This document shows positions 17,076 through 25,720 of a stretch of 64,000 bases of DNA, in pieces. The DNA comes from Rhodoblastus sp963736175 (GTDB lineage: Bacteria > Pseudomonadota > Alphaproteobacteria > Rhizobiales > Beijerinckiaceae): contig CAVTNU010000009.1 of assembly GCA_963736175.1 (NCBI GenBank), positions 1 to 64,000 of the forward strand. Direction: 5' to 3'. Made by a program: the position numbers and the translations under genes. The stretch's first letter is position 1. Each line of letters begins with the position of its first letter. Under the pieces are notes generated by a model, which was given only the letters and a program-made list of their open reading frames with translations, searched no databases and was not told the DNA's origin.

Positions 17076-19679
17076 CTAAAGCGCGGCGTCGGCGTCGCCT
17101 TCGATCCGCCGCGGCGGTCCCATCAAGGCCGGCTGAAACAGCACGGCGGCGCATAAAGTCGTCAGCAAGGACAAAGCCAACAGGCGGCCCATGCTCGACG
17201 TGCCGGGATGGTTCGACATCCATAGACTGCCAAAAGCGCTCGCCGTGGTCAAAGCGGAAAAGAAGATGGCGCGGGTCAGGCTCGTCTGCAAAAGATTGGC
17301 GGCGCCGGCGCGCCAGGCCAGCACGTAATAGATCTTGAAGGCGACGCCGAGGCCAAGCAGCAGCGGCAGGGCGATAATATTGGCGAAATTCAGCGGGAGA
17401 TCGAGCGCGCCGCAGATTTCCATCGTGATAAGGCCCGCCAGCAGCAAGGGCGCGAGGGTCAAGGCGACGTCGCTGAGGCGACGCAAGGCCAGATAGAGCA
17501 GGACGCCAATCGACGCCAGCGCCATCGCGCCGGCCTGCAAAAAGGCGCGAACGATCGTATCGCCCGATTCCAGAATGGAGACCGGGGCGCCGCTCGCATC
17601 CGGCGCGAGCGCCTGCACCGCCTTGGTGAAGGCGCGCAACGTTTCATTGTCGTTCTTGTCGCCCCTGGGCGCGATTTCGATGCGCGCGCGTCCGTCCGAC
17701 GTCAGCCAGTCGCGTCTGAGCTCGGCCGGCAGGCTGGCGAGATCGACCGTCTGCGGGGCGAGCGCGGCGCGAACCGATTGCAGCAAGGCCGGCAAAGGCG
17801 CGATCAGAATTGCGCGGGCGCGCTGGCGCGCTTGCGGGTCGGCTTGCGCCAGACGCTGAAGGCTTTCGCCCAGACGGCGCACGAGCGTTGTTTGTTCGTC
17901 GCCGTTTCGCGCCGCGCCCGCCAAGGCCGCGCCCGCCTGGGCCAAAGCGCGGCGATCGTCTTCGTCGCTTGGCGAGGGCGCCGCAGCGGCCGGCGCCAGG
18001 CTGGGCAGAAGCAAGGCGCGCGCGTCGGCGATGATGGCGCGTTTTTGGCCCTGGTCTTCAGGGACAAGGTTCGCCACGGTCGTCGCGCTTTCCACCTGCG
18101 GCAGCGCGCTCAGCTCTTTCGCCAAGGTTTCCGCGTCGGCCAGCGACGGCGCCAGAATGTCGATCGTATTGGGCGTGGTGCGCGGATCTTGCATCAGATC
18201 GAGCAGGGTTGAGACCGATTCGACCTTGGCGCTACGCAGGTTGAGCGGGTTGAAATCGAATCGGACCTTGAACGCCAACGGCGCGCAAAGCAGCGCGACG
18301 CCGAGCGTCGTGAAGATGATGGGAAAGCGACGACGGGCGAGGAATTCGTCGAGCGGCGCCAAAAAGGCGTAGCCGATCGGCGCCGGCTCCGGCGGCAGGC
18401 GCAGCAGCGACAATAACGCCGGCAGAACGGTGATTGAGGTGACAAAGGCGACGATCATGCCGGTTCCGGCGATGACGCCCAGTTCCGCCAGGCCGCGATA
18501 GGCGGTCGGCAGAAACGCGTAAAATCCCGCCGCCGTGGCCGCGGCGGCGAGCGCCAGCGGTTTGCCGGCGTGGCCGCCCGCGTGCAGCACCGCCCAATCG
18601 GCGGCGTCTTTCAAATGTCGTTCGGCGCGGCAACGCACAGCGTATTGAATGCCGAAATCGACGCCGATGCCGACGAAAAGAATGGCGAAGGCGATCGAGA
18701 TTGGGTTGAGCGCCCGCACCAGAAAAAGCCCGATGGCGGCGGTGACGAACAGGCCGATCAGCAGATTGACCGTCACGGCGAAGATCAGCCGGCCCCAGCG
18801 CAGCGCGCGCCACAAAATCAGCCCGACGGCCAGGGCCATGATCGAATTATTGAGCAGGGCGCCGTCGGCGATCGTGGCGAATTCTTCGTCCTGCAAGGCG
18901 ACGGGGCCGGTCAGACGGACATGGACGCCGATGTCGCGCGCCGCCTCGCGGATGGCGGCGGAGGCGTTGGCGCCCGGCTCCAGATCGCCATAATCGAGCA
19001 CGGGCTTGATTTGCAGGAACCGCAGGTTGTCGGCGGGCGAAGCCGGCGCGCCGGCGATCAGGGCGCGCCAGGAAAAGGCCGAGGGCGAACCCTCTATGGC
19101 GTTTTCGATCGCCCCGCCCAGAGCCCTCAAAGGCGCGCTCGTCGCCGCGCCCGAATCTGGCGTCTGTCCGGCGCTTTGGCCGATCAGAGCTAGCATGCCG
19201 GCAAGGCCGCGCAGGCTCGGGTCTTGGGCCAGCGTCGCCAGAAAGGGCTGGGCGGCGATCAGCGCGTCGATCGCGCGCTCGACTTCGCCTTTGTCCAGAT
19301 AGAGCAGGCCGTTCTGCTCGAAGAATGGGCCTATTCCCGGCGCCGTCACCGATTGAAACAGGCTCTGTTGCGGCGCCAGCCGCGCGGCCAGGGCCTTGGC
19401 CCCGGTTTCGGCGGCTTCCGCGCTGGCGCCGTCGACGACCGCCAGAATCAGATCATCGCGCTGGGGAAACGCCGCCGACAACGCGGCTTCGCGCTGGCGC
19501 CAGGGCAGTTCGGCGGCGATGAGATTGTCTATATTGGTTGAAATGGCGAAGTTCTTGACCGTATAGACAAGGCTGCCGCCCGCCAAACTCAAGGCCACGA
19601 GCAGGATCGCCAAACGATGGGCGAGGCAAAAGGCCACGATTTTGGCGATCGCCCCCGGGAGTACATCTTTTTTGGTCAT
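17076..19679 (-). CDS. hpnN: hopanoid-associated RND transporter, copy 1
   Basis: An 867-aa MMPL/RND-family inner-membrane protein. An N-terminal membrane helix (LAILLVALSLAGGSLVYTV) is followed by a large periplasmic domain with NIDNLIAAELPWRQRE, a first group of helices with FVGIGVDFGIQYAVRCRAER, a second periplasmic domain, and a final group ending near LLGLGVAFKIYYVLAWRAG and SNHPGTSSMGRLLALSLL. HpnN proteins carry hopanoids from the inner to the outer membrane, as shown in Rhodopseudomonas palustris. The gene is divergent from hpnH 171 bp away and stands next to the other hpn genes, which fixes the subfamily. A paralogue lies at 31726-34323. Confidence 0.92.
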   Translation of the reverse strand: MTKKDVLPGAIAKIVAFCLAHRLAILLVALSLAGGSLVYTVKNFAISTNIDNLIAAELPWRQREAALSAAFPQRDDLILAVVDGASAEAAETGAKALAARLAPQQSLFQSVTAPGIGPFFEQNGLLYLDKGEVERAIDALIAAQPFLATLAQDPSLRGLAGMLALIGQSAGQTPDSGAATSAPLRALGGAIENAIEGSPSAFSWRALIAGAPASPADNLRFLQIKPVLDYGDLEPGANASAAIREAARDIGVHVRLTGPVALQDEEFATIADGALLNNSIMALAVGLILWRALRWGRLIFAVTVNLLIGLFVTAAIGLFLVRALNPISIAFAILFVGIGVDFGIQYAVRCRAERHLKDAADWAVLHAGGHAGKPLALAAAATAAGFYAFLPTAYRGLAELGVIAGTGMIVAFVTSITVLPALLSLLRLPPEPAPIGYAFLAPLDEFLARRRFPIIFTTLGVALLCAPLAFKVRFDFNPLNLRSAKVESVSTLLDLMQDPRTTPNTIDILAPSLADAETLAKELSALPQVESATTVANLVPEDQGQKRAIIADARALLLPSLAPAAAAPSPSDEDDRRALAQAGAALAGAARNGDEQTTLVRRLGESLQRLAQADPQARQRARAILIAPLPALLQSVRAALAPQTVDLASLPAELRRDWLTSDGRARIEIAPRGDKNDNETLRAFTKAVQALAPDASGAPVSILESGDTIVRAFLQAGAMALASIGVLLYLALRRLSDVALTLAPLLLAGLITMEICGALDLPLNFANIIALPLLLGLGVAFKIYYVLAWRAGAANLLQTSLTRAIFFSALTTASAFGSLWMSNHPGTSSMGRLLALSLLTTLCAAVLFQPALMGPPRRIEGDADAAL

Positions 19680-19850
19680 GAATTCTCCGCGCGGGCGATG
19701 TGTTAGACGATATCGCCGAAATGTCTATCGACGTTTCGTGAATTTGCGTCGGGGCTTGCCGTCACGGGTCGGTTTGGCCTATGCAATCGGCGAAGTTCAT
19801 CGATATTGAGCAGCGGCGGCCGCCGATCGGCCGCTCAAACAGGAGCCCAA

Positions 19851-20999
19851 ATGGGAATTCCGGCGATTCAGGGCGCGCGCATCGGCGCCTACATCCTCAA
19901 ACAGCACCTGTTGGGCCGCAAGCGCTATCCCTTGGTGTTGATGCTTGAGCCGTTGTTTCGGTGCAATCTGGCTTGCGCCGGCTGCGGCAAGATTGATTAT
20001 CCTGACAAGATTCTCAACCAGCGCCTGCCCTATGAAGAATGCATGGAGGCGATCGACGAATGCGGCGCGCCGGTGGTGGTGATCGCCGGCGGCGAACCCT
20101 TGCTGCACAAGGAAATCGGCAAGATCGTCGAGGGCGCTTTGGCGCGCGGCAAGTTCGTCACGCTCTGCACCAACGCCTTGCTTCTGGAAAAGAAGATGGG
20201 CGAGTTCAAACCCTCTTCGGCTTTCAATTTCTCGGTCCATCTCGACGGCGACCGCGAGATGCACGACAAGTCCGTGTGCCAGCCGGGCGTTTACGATCGC
20301 GCCGTCGCGGCGATCAAAGCGGCGCGCGCCAAAGGCTTTCGCGTCAACATCAACTGCACCTTGTTCAACGACGCCGATCCGGCGCGCGTGGCGGCTTTTC
20401 TCGATAGCGTGCAGGAATTCGACATCGACGGGGTCACCGTGTCGCCCGGCTATGCCTATGAGCGCGCGCCCGATCAGCAGCACTTTCTCAACCGCGCCAA
20501 GACCAAGGAATTGTTCCGCGCCATCTTCCGCCGCGGCGACCGCGGCCGCAAATGGGCGTTCTTCCAGTCTTCGCTGTTCCTCGATTTTCTCGCCGGCAAC
20601 CAGTCCTACCATTGCACGCCCTGGGGCAACCCGGCGCGCACGGTGTTCGGCTGGCAGCGGCCCTGCTATCTGCTCGGCGAAGGCTACGCCAATACCTTCA
20701 AGGAGCTGATGGAGACGACCGATTGGGACGCTTACGGCGTCGGCAATTACGAAAAATGCGCCGATTGCATGGTCCATAGCGGCTTCGAGCCGAGCGCCGT
20801 GAAACACGCCGTGAAAAATCCGCTCAAGGCGTTGAAGGTCGCCCTATTCGGCGTCGACACCGAGGGCGCGATGGCGCCGGATATTTCGGTGGAAAAACAG
20901 CGGCCCGCCGAATACGCCTATTCAAGCCACGTCGAGAACAAGCTCGCTGAGATCGTCGAAGCCGAAGCTCAATCCAAGCAGGCGGCGGCTGCTGAATAG
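19851..20999 (+). CDS. hpnH: adenosylhopane synthase, radical SAM, copy 1
   Basis: A 382-aa radical SAM enzyme that joins a 5'-deoxyadenosyl group to hopene to make adenosylhopane, the first step towards C35 hopanoids. The iron-sulfur motif is CNLACAGCGKIDYP (CxxxCxxC) near residue 37, followed by VVVIAGGEPLLHKEIGKI (GGE motif), VHLDGDREMHDKSV and SPGYAYERAPDQQHFL; a C-terminal CADCMVHSGFEPSA cysteine patch is present. ATG 19851 has AGGAG eight bases upstream. It reads opposite to the rest of the hpn genes and its last 78 bp overlap the convergent hpnG. Very similar to the second copy at 34359-35531. Confidence 0.95.
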   Translation: MGIPAIQGARIGAYILKQHLLGRKRYPLVLMLEPLFRCNLACAGCGKIDYPDKILNQRLPYEECMEAIDECGAPVVVIAGGEPLLHKEIGKIVEGALARGKFVTLCTNALLLEKKMGEFKPSSAFNFSVHLDGDREMHDKSVCQPGVYDRAVAAIKAARAKGFRVNINCTLFNDADPARVAAFLDSVQEFDIDGVTVSPGYAYERAPDQQHFLNRAKTKELFRAIFRRGDRGRKWAFFQSSLFLDFLAGNQSYHCTPWGNPARTVFGWQRPCYLLGEGYANTFKELMETTDWDAYGVGNYEKCADCMVHSGFEPSAVKHAVKNPLKALKVALFGVDTEGAMAPDISVEKQRPAEYAYSSHVENKLAEIVEAEAQSKQAAAAE

Positions 21000-21624
21000 G
21001 ACGTTCATCGCCGCGCGCGTATCGAGCGCGGTGCGCAACAGCGCCGGCATTTGCCGCGGGCTCCTGGCCAGAGCGCGCGCCACGGCGATGACGTCGGCCG
21101 CGCCGTTGGGCTTCATGCCCACCAGCGCCGCCTCGGGCAATGCGCGCGAATGCGGATCGGCGACAGCCCGTATCGCGGCGAACGGCAGCCCGTGCTCCTG
21201 CGCGAAACGGCCGGCAATATGCGATTCCATATCGACCGCCAGCGCGCCGGAGCTCACGTGCAGGGCTCGCTTGGCGCGCGGGTCGGCGACCGGCGCGTCG
21301 ACGCCCGCCAGATCGCCGAGAACGGCGTGCGGCAGGACTTCGCGCCAGCAGGCGCAGCCAATCGGGGTCGCAGGCGTAAACAGCGTCGGCGCTGCGGATG
21401 GAGCGCGCCAGCAGCATGTCGCCGGGTTTCAGATTTTCCGCCAGCCCGCCAGCGACGCCAAAGCTGATGATGGCGCATGCGCCTTGTTGGACAGCGCGCG
21501 CCAGACCGCCCTGTACGCGCGAGGAGCTGCCGCCGCCGATGACGATCAGCGAGCGCAGCCCGCGCGCGATTCGCGCTTCAGCCTGCAGGCCGACGACAAC
21601 GGCGATGTGTCGACGATGGCTCAT
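20922..21624 (-). pseudogene. hpnG: adenosylhopane phosphorylase/nucleosidase, frameshifted
   Basis: HpnG removes adenine from adenosylhopane to give phosphoribosylhopane. The N-terminal half in one frame shows HIAVVVGLQAEARIARGL, IVIGGGSSSRVQGGLARAV and IISFGVAGGLAENLKPGDM, the C-terminal half in another shows GALAVDMESHIAGRFAQEH and FAAIRAVADPHSRALPEA, as in the purine/MTA nucleoside phosphorylase fold. The frame changes near 21338-21341, within LRLLARSP, and the total span (703 bp) is one base over a multiple of three, so a single extra base explains it. The ATG overlaps the hpnE stop as ATGA. Either the gene is dead or this is a sequencing error. The 3' end overlaps hpnH. Confidence 0.88.
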
Positions 21625-22853
21625 TGCGCCGCAAGTCTCGCCGCGGTGAAGCCCGAGCGGACGGCGCCCTCGATGGTCGCGGGCAGTTTCGTTTGCGTCC
21701 AATCGCCTGCGAGCACCAAATTCTCCCATTGGGTGAGCGGGCCGGGACGCAAGAGATCCTGCTCTGGCGTTGCGGCGAAGGTCGCGCGCTTTTCCTTGAT
21801 GATTTGCCAACGTGGCATAGGAAGTTTGTGTCTAGCAACAAACTGAATCTCGTTCCAGGTGGTCTGCGCCAGTTCTTCGCGAGGTGTTGCAATAATGCAC
21901 TCCGCCGCGCTGACGGTGACCGACAGCCGGTCCTTGAAGGCGAAAAGCCATTCGCTCACGCCGCCGATAACGCCGGTCAGGAGCGGCGTTTCCGGCGGCG
22001 GCGCGCCTTCGAAATGCGCGTTGACGATGGCGCGAAACTGATCGGGCGCGCTGACGCCCGGCGCCAATCCGCTCGCGACCTGGGCGGGAACGGCGAGAAT
22101 GACGCGGTCGTATGGACCTAGTTCTATGATTTCGTTGCCGAAATCGAGACCGGCGACGCGCCTGTCAACCAATCTCAGCCCGCGCAACGTCGCGCCGAAC
22201 CGTATTTCCGCGCCGCGAGCCCGCAAAAAGGTCAAAGCCGGATCGATAAAAGCGGCGCCCAGCCCGTTGATCGCCACCAGCGGCCGGCAGGCCTGGCCGC
22301 CGAGCATCAGGCTTTCACGGACAACCGCGGCCGCCAATGCGGCGGAGGCTTCTTCGGGCTGGGTGTTGAGCGCGGAAATAAACAGAGGGTTCCACAGCCT
22401 GCGCGCCAAATCGCCGCTTCCGACGATTTCGCTCAAGCGGGCGCCGGGTTTGGCGCGCAACAGGCGCAACAGAGCCAGATATTCGATACCGGCGGTGCGC
22501 GGCGCCCGACGGTCAGGAAATAAGATCCACCAGGGCAGTCGTCCGGCGTTGGGGCGCAACGTCCAGCGCTCGCCGTTGGCGAGATCGCAGAAGTCGAAAA
22601 TGGCTTCCGGCGGGCCGGCCAGTTCGTCGCTCGCGCCGATACGTTGAACGTAATCAAGGGCGGCGAGGTTGCCCGACAACAGCAAGTGATTGCCGTTGTC
22701 GATCATCATGCCAAGCGTCTGGTCGAAATAGGATCGGCAGCGCCCGCCCGCTTGCGGGGCGGCTTCATGCAGGACGACGTCGCACCGCCCCGCCAGATCC
22801 ACGGCGGCGGCGAGGCCCGCCATCCCGGCGCCGATGATGTGAACGCGCGTCAT
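21621..22853 (-). CDS. hpnE: hydroxysqualene dehydroxylase, FAD-dependent
   Basis: About 410 aa, amine-oxidase/phytoene-desaturase type flavoprotein. The N-terminal FAD motif is VHIIGAGMAGLAAAVDLAGR, with a second cofactor-contact segment GRCRSYFDQTLGMMIDNGNH, and a C-terminal FAD segment LVLAGDWTQTKLPATIEGAV. HpnE reduces hydroxysqualene to squalene, the last of the three HpnC-D-E reactions from farnesyl diphosphate. ATG 22853 lies one base after the hpnD stop; an in-frame ATG at 22868 would overlap hpnD. The stop overlaps the hpnG start. In many genomes shc follows hpnE; here hpnG follows directly. Confidence 0.94.
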   Translation of the reverse strand: MTRVHIIGAGMAGLAAAVDLAGRCDVVLHEAAPQAGGRCRSYFDQTLGMMIDNGNHLLLSGNLAALDYVQRIGASDELAGPPEAIFDFCDLANGERWTLRPNAGRLPWWILFPDRRAPRTAGIEYLALLRLLRAKPGARLSEIVGSGDLARRLWNPLFISALNTQPEEASAALAAAVVRESLMLGGQACRPLVAINGLGAAFIDPALTFLRARGAEIRFGATLRGLRLVDRRVAGLDFGNEIIELGPYDRVILAVPAQVASGLAPGVSAPDQFRAIVNAHFEGAPPPETPLLTGVIGGVSEWLFAFKDRLSVTVSAAECIIATPREELAQTTWNEIQFVARHKLPMPRWQIIKEKRATFAATPEQDLLRPGPLTQWENLVLAGDWTQTKLPATIEGAVRSGFTAARLAAQ

Positions 22854-22854
22854 G

Positions 22855-23685
22855 TCAAAAGAACCCATAGCGCAGGATGGCGCGCGCCAGAACCGCTTTG
22901 GATTTCTTCACCGCCGCGCGCGGCCTGGTAAATCCGCGCGCCGCCAGTTGGTCCAACAGATCGCGATAGACGAGGCTCATGATCGCGGGCGCGCGGATTT
23001 CGGCGCGTCTGCGTTCCGCCATGACGGCGTCGGCGGCGGAAAAGTGCTGTCGGGCGCGCTCGACCAGGGGCGCGCAGACCGGGTCCAGATCGGGCAGATC
23101 GATCGCGTCGCGCGGCGTCTTGATGGCGAATCCGGCGGCTTCGAAATAGTCGCGCGGCAGATAGAGGCGGCCGAGGGCGGCGTCTTCGTCGATGTCGCGC
23201 AAGATATTGGTGATCTGCAGGGCGCGGCCGAGATGATGAGCGAGATCGATCCCCTCGGTCGACGGCAGGCCGAAAATCTTCACGGCGAGCCGACCGACGG
23301 CGCTGGCGACGCGGTCGCAATAGCAATCGAATTTCTCGATGTCGGGCGCGCAGATCGCCTCGTCGACGTCCATTTCCATGCCGTCGATCACCGCAAGAAA
23401 ATCCTGCTTATCGAAATGAAACTGTAGCAGCGGTTCGACGAGCCCGGCGGACAAGCCATCTTGCGTCGGCGGGTCCCGGTAGAGATCGTCGATGGCGGCG
23501 CGCCATTGCGCCAGCTCGGCCTTGCGCTGCGCGCTCGGGCCGCCGTCGTCGGCGATATCGTCGACGGCTCGGCAGAACGAATAGATTTCAAACATGGCCT
23601 GCCGCTTGGCGCGCGGCAAAATCGCCATCGCCCGATAAAACGAGCTTTTGGCCGCGCGTTGGCGCGCGTCTTCCAATGTGTTCAT
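22855..23685 (-). CDS. hpnD: presqualene diphosphate synthase
   Basis: A 276-aa all-helical trans-isoprenyl diphosphate synthase. The first aspartate-rich motif is AVDDIADDGG (about 41-50) and the second is NILRDIDEDAALGRLYLP (about 159-176). HpnD condenses two farnesyl diphosphates to presqualene diphosphate. It overlaps hpnC by four bases (ATGA) and precedes hpnE by one base, so the genes are translated as a unit. Length and motifs are fully normal. Confidence 0.95.
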   Translation of the reverse strand: MNTLEDARQRAAKSSFYRAMAILPRAKRQAMFEIYSFCRAVDDIADDGGPSAQRKAELAQWRAAIDDLYRDPPTQDGLSAGLVEPLLQFHFDKQDFLAVIDGMEMDVDEAICAPDIEKFDCYCDRVASAVGRLAVKIFGLPSTEGIDLAHHLGRALQITNILRDIDEDAALGRLYLPRDYFEAAGFAIKTPRDAIDLPDLDPVCAPLVERARQHFSAADAVMAERRRAEIRAPAIMSLVYRDLLDQLAARGFTRPRAAVKKSKAVLARAILRYGFF

Positions 23686-24569
23686 GCGCGCCCCCGGCGC
23701 AGATGTGTGAGAAGGCCGACGCTCGCCGCGCTCAAGGCGCCAAACAGCATCCGCGTCCTGGAAAGACGCACATTTTCGCTCAACGGATCTTTTGTCGCTA
23801 GAAGGTTGGCGATGGCGCGCGCGTGCGCGACTATGACGGCGATCTCCAGCGACAGGCGCAAGTCACGTAATTGTGTCGGCAGCAGCGCGCCTTGTTCGAG
23901 CAATTGGCGATTGCGCAAGGCCAGGCTCTTCAGACATTGGCGCAGCGCCGGGCTCGCCCGCGCCGCGCCAAGATCGTCGATGCAGGCGCCCGCCGCCGCG
24001 AGCGCGTCGAGCGGCAGGTAGACGCGGTCAAGGCTGGAGAAATCCTTGGCGCAATCCTGCAGATGATTGTTGATCTGCAATGCGGCGCAAATGGCGTCGG
24101 AGGCCGGCCAGAGATCCCGACTTTCGCCATGGACGTCGAGCATGAAGCGCCCGACCGGCATGGCCGAGAGCGAGCAGTAATGCATCAACTCGTCCCAATC
24201 GGCGTAGCGGCTCTTGTCGACGTCGAGACGGAAGGCGTTCAGCAGATCGCAGGCGTGCCGCGCGCTCAGGCCGCGCGAGTCGAGCATGGCCTTGAGTTTG
24301 ACTCCCAAGGGTTCGGCCTCGCTCGCGCCGGTCAGGCTCTGCTCGAGTTGATCGAGCAAGGCGCGCTTCTGCTCCGCCGTCAGCGCCGGATTGTCGGCGA
24401 CGTCGTCGCCAGCGCGCACGAATTGATAGAAGGCGAGGATGACGGGCCGATTTCGCGCCGCGATCAGCCAGGAGGCAACCGGAAAGTTTTCGTCGTCGGC
24501 GCCCTTGCCCGAGCGCAGCGCCTCGGCCGTGATCACGTCGGCCATTGTTCCCGCGTCTTGCGCGTTCAT
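23682..24569 (-). CDS. hpnC: hydroxysqualene synthase
   Basis: A 295-aa squalene/phytoene synthase-family enzyme. The first aspartate-rich motif is seen in QFVRAGDDVADNPAL (about 47-61); the second is degenerate, NNHLQDCAKDFSSLDRVYLP, typical of HpnC as against HpnD. It converts presqualene diphosphate to hydroxysqualene. ATG 24569 overlaps the hpnB stop as ATGA, which decides the start over the upstream ATG at 24608. The C-terminus ends in hydrophobic and basic residues. Confidence 0.94.
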   Translation of the reverse strand: MNAQDAGTMADVITAEALRSGKGADDENFPVASWLIAARNRPVILAFYQFVRAGDDVADNPALTAEQKRALLDQLEQSLTGASEAEPLGVKLKAMLDSRGLSARHACDLLNAFRLDVDKSRYADWDELMHYCSLSAMPVGRFMLDVHGESRDLWPASDAICAALQINNHLQDCAKDFSSLDRVYLPLDALAAAGACIDDLGAARASPALRQCLKSLALRNRQLLEQGALLPTQLRDLRLSLEIAVIVAHARAIANLLATKDPLSENVRLSRTRMLFGALSAASVGLLTHLRRGRA

Positions 24570-25720
24570 GACGTCCTCGGCCTTTCCGCTTGCGCTCTGC
24601 CCTTCCACATGCCGCCGCGTCCTTGCCAGTACGCCAGGGCCGATTCAAGCGTGTAGACCATATAAACAAGGGCGATGAGCGGCAAGGCGAGCGCCCATAA
24701 ACGGCTCAGGCGATAAAAGCGCAGGATGGGCATGAACGACAGCGCCATCAGCGCATAGGCAAAGACGCCGATATCGCGCGGCAAACCGCCCCCGCACGAG
24801 GCGAGAAAGGGCGCGCCGACAAAGGTCAACGCCATGCCGAGGGTCGAGCCGATGAGCAGCCAGGGCGAATAGTTCAGCTGCGCGTAGGCCGAACGCGCGA
24901 TCATCTTGCCGATGTCGGCGAAGCGCGGATAGGGCCGAACGCTCGACGCGCGCTCGGTCAGGCCGAGCCAGATCGGCCCCTGGCGCTTCATGGCGCCGCC
25001 GAGCGCGCAATCGTCGATCAGCGCGCCCTTGATCGCCTCAATGCCCCCGGCCTGGGCGAGGGCGTCGGCGCGCGCCAGCATGCAGCCGCCGGCCGCGCCA
25101 GCGGTCTTGGCCTTGGGGTCGTTGATATAGGCGAAAGGGTAAAGCATCTGGAAGAAATAGACGAAGGCGGGAATGAGCGCCTTTTCCGCAAAACTCTCGC
25201 AGGCGAGGCGCGCCATCAACGAGACCAGCGCATAGCCGCCGGCTTCCGCGCGCGCCGTCAAAGCGGCGAGGTTTTCCGGTGTGTGGGCGATATCGGCGTC
25301 CGTGAGCAGCAGATAGGTCGGCGCAAATTTGGCGCGGGCGAAATCGATCCCTTGTTTGACCGCCCAAAGCTTGCCGGTCCAGCCGGACGGCCGGTCGACG
25401 CCAGTCAGGACGGTCAGCTTTTGGGCGGCGTTCCTGGCTTCGGCGCAGGCTTTAGCGCGTTCGGCGGTGCCGTCGCTGCTCTGATCGTCGACGAGGACGA
25501 TATGGAAATCGCCGGCGTAATTTTGGTCGAGCATCGAGCCGAGGCATGTTTCGATGACGTCCGCCTCGTCGCGGGCGGGAACGACGGCGACGACGCCGGG
25601 CCAGCGGCGCGTCGGCTCCGGCGCGTCGGCGTCATCGCGAATGCGGCAGGTCCAGAAGCCGCCGCGAAAGGCGACCAGACCGATCCAGATCGCCAAAACG
25701 GCGATAGCCAGCGCGCTCAC
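24566..25720 (-). CDS. hpnB: hopanoid-associated glycosyltransferase
   Basis: A 384-aa family-2 glycosyltransferase with membrane spans. An N-terminal helix (LAIAVLAIWIGLVAF) is followed by the GT-A domain with VVAVVPARDEADVIETCL, HIVLVDDQSSDGTAERA and the metal-binding YLLLTDADIAHTPENL, then DDCALGGAMKRQG, and about three C-terminal helices. Its exact role in hopanoid head-group synthesis is not established. The GTG start at 25720 overlaps the hpnA stop (GTGA) and the stop overlaps the hpnC ATG. Confidence 0.92.
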   Translation of the reverse strand: MSALAIAVLAIWIGLVAFRGGFWTCRIRDDADAPEPTRRWPGVVAVVPARDEADVIETCLGSMLDQNYAGDFHIVLVDDQSSDGTAERAKACAEARNAAQKLTVLTGVDRPSGWTGKLWAVKQGIDFARAKFAPTYLLLTDADIAHTPENLAALTARAEAGGYALVSLMARLACESFAEKALIPAFVYFFQMLYPFAYINDPKAKTAGAAGGCMLARADALAQAGGIEAIKGALIDDCALGGAMKRQGPIWLGLTERASSVRPYPRFADIGKMIARSAYAQLNYSPWLLIGSTLGMALTFVGAPFLASCGGGLPRDIGVFAYALMALSFMPILRFYRLSRLWALALPLIALVYMVYTLESALAYWQGRGGMWKGRAQAERPRTS

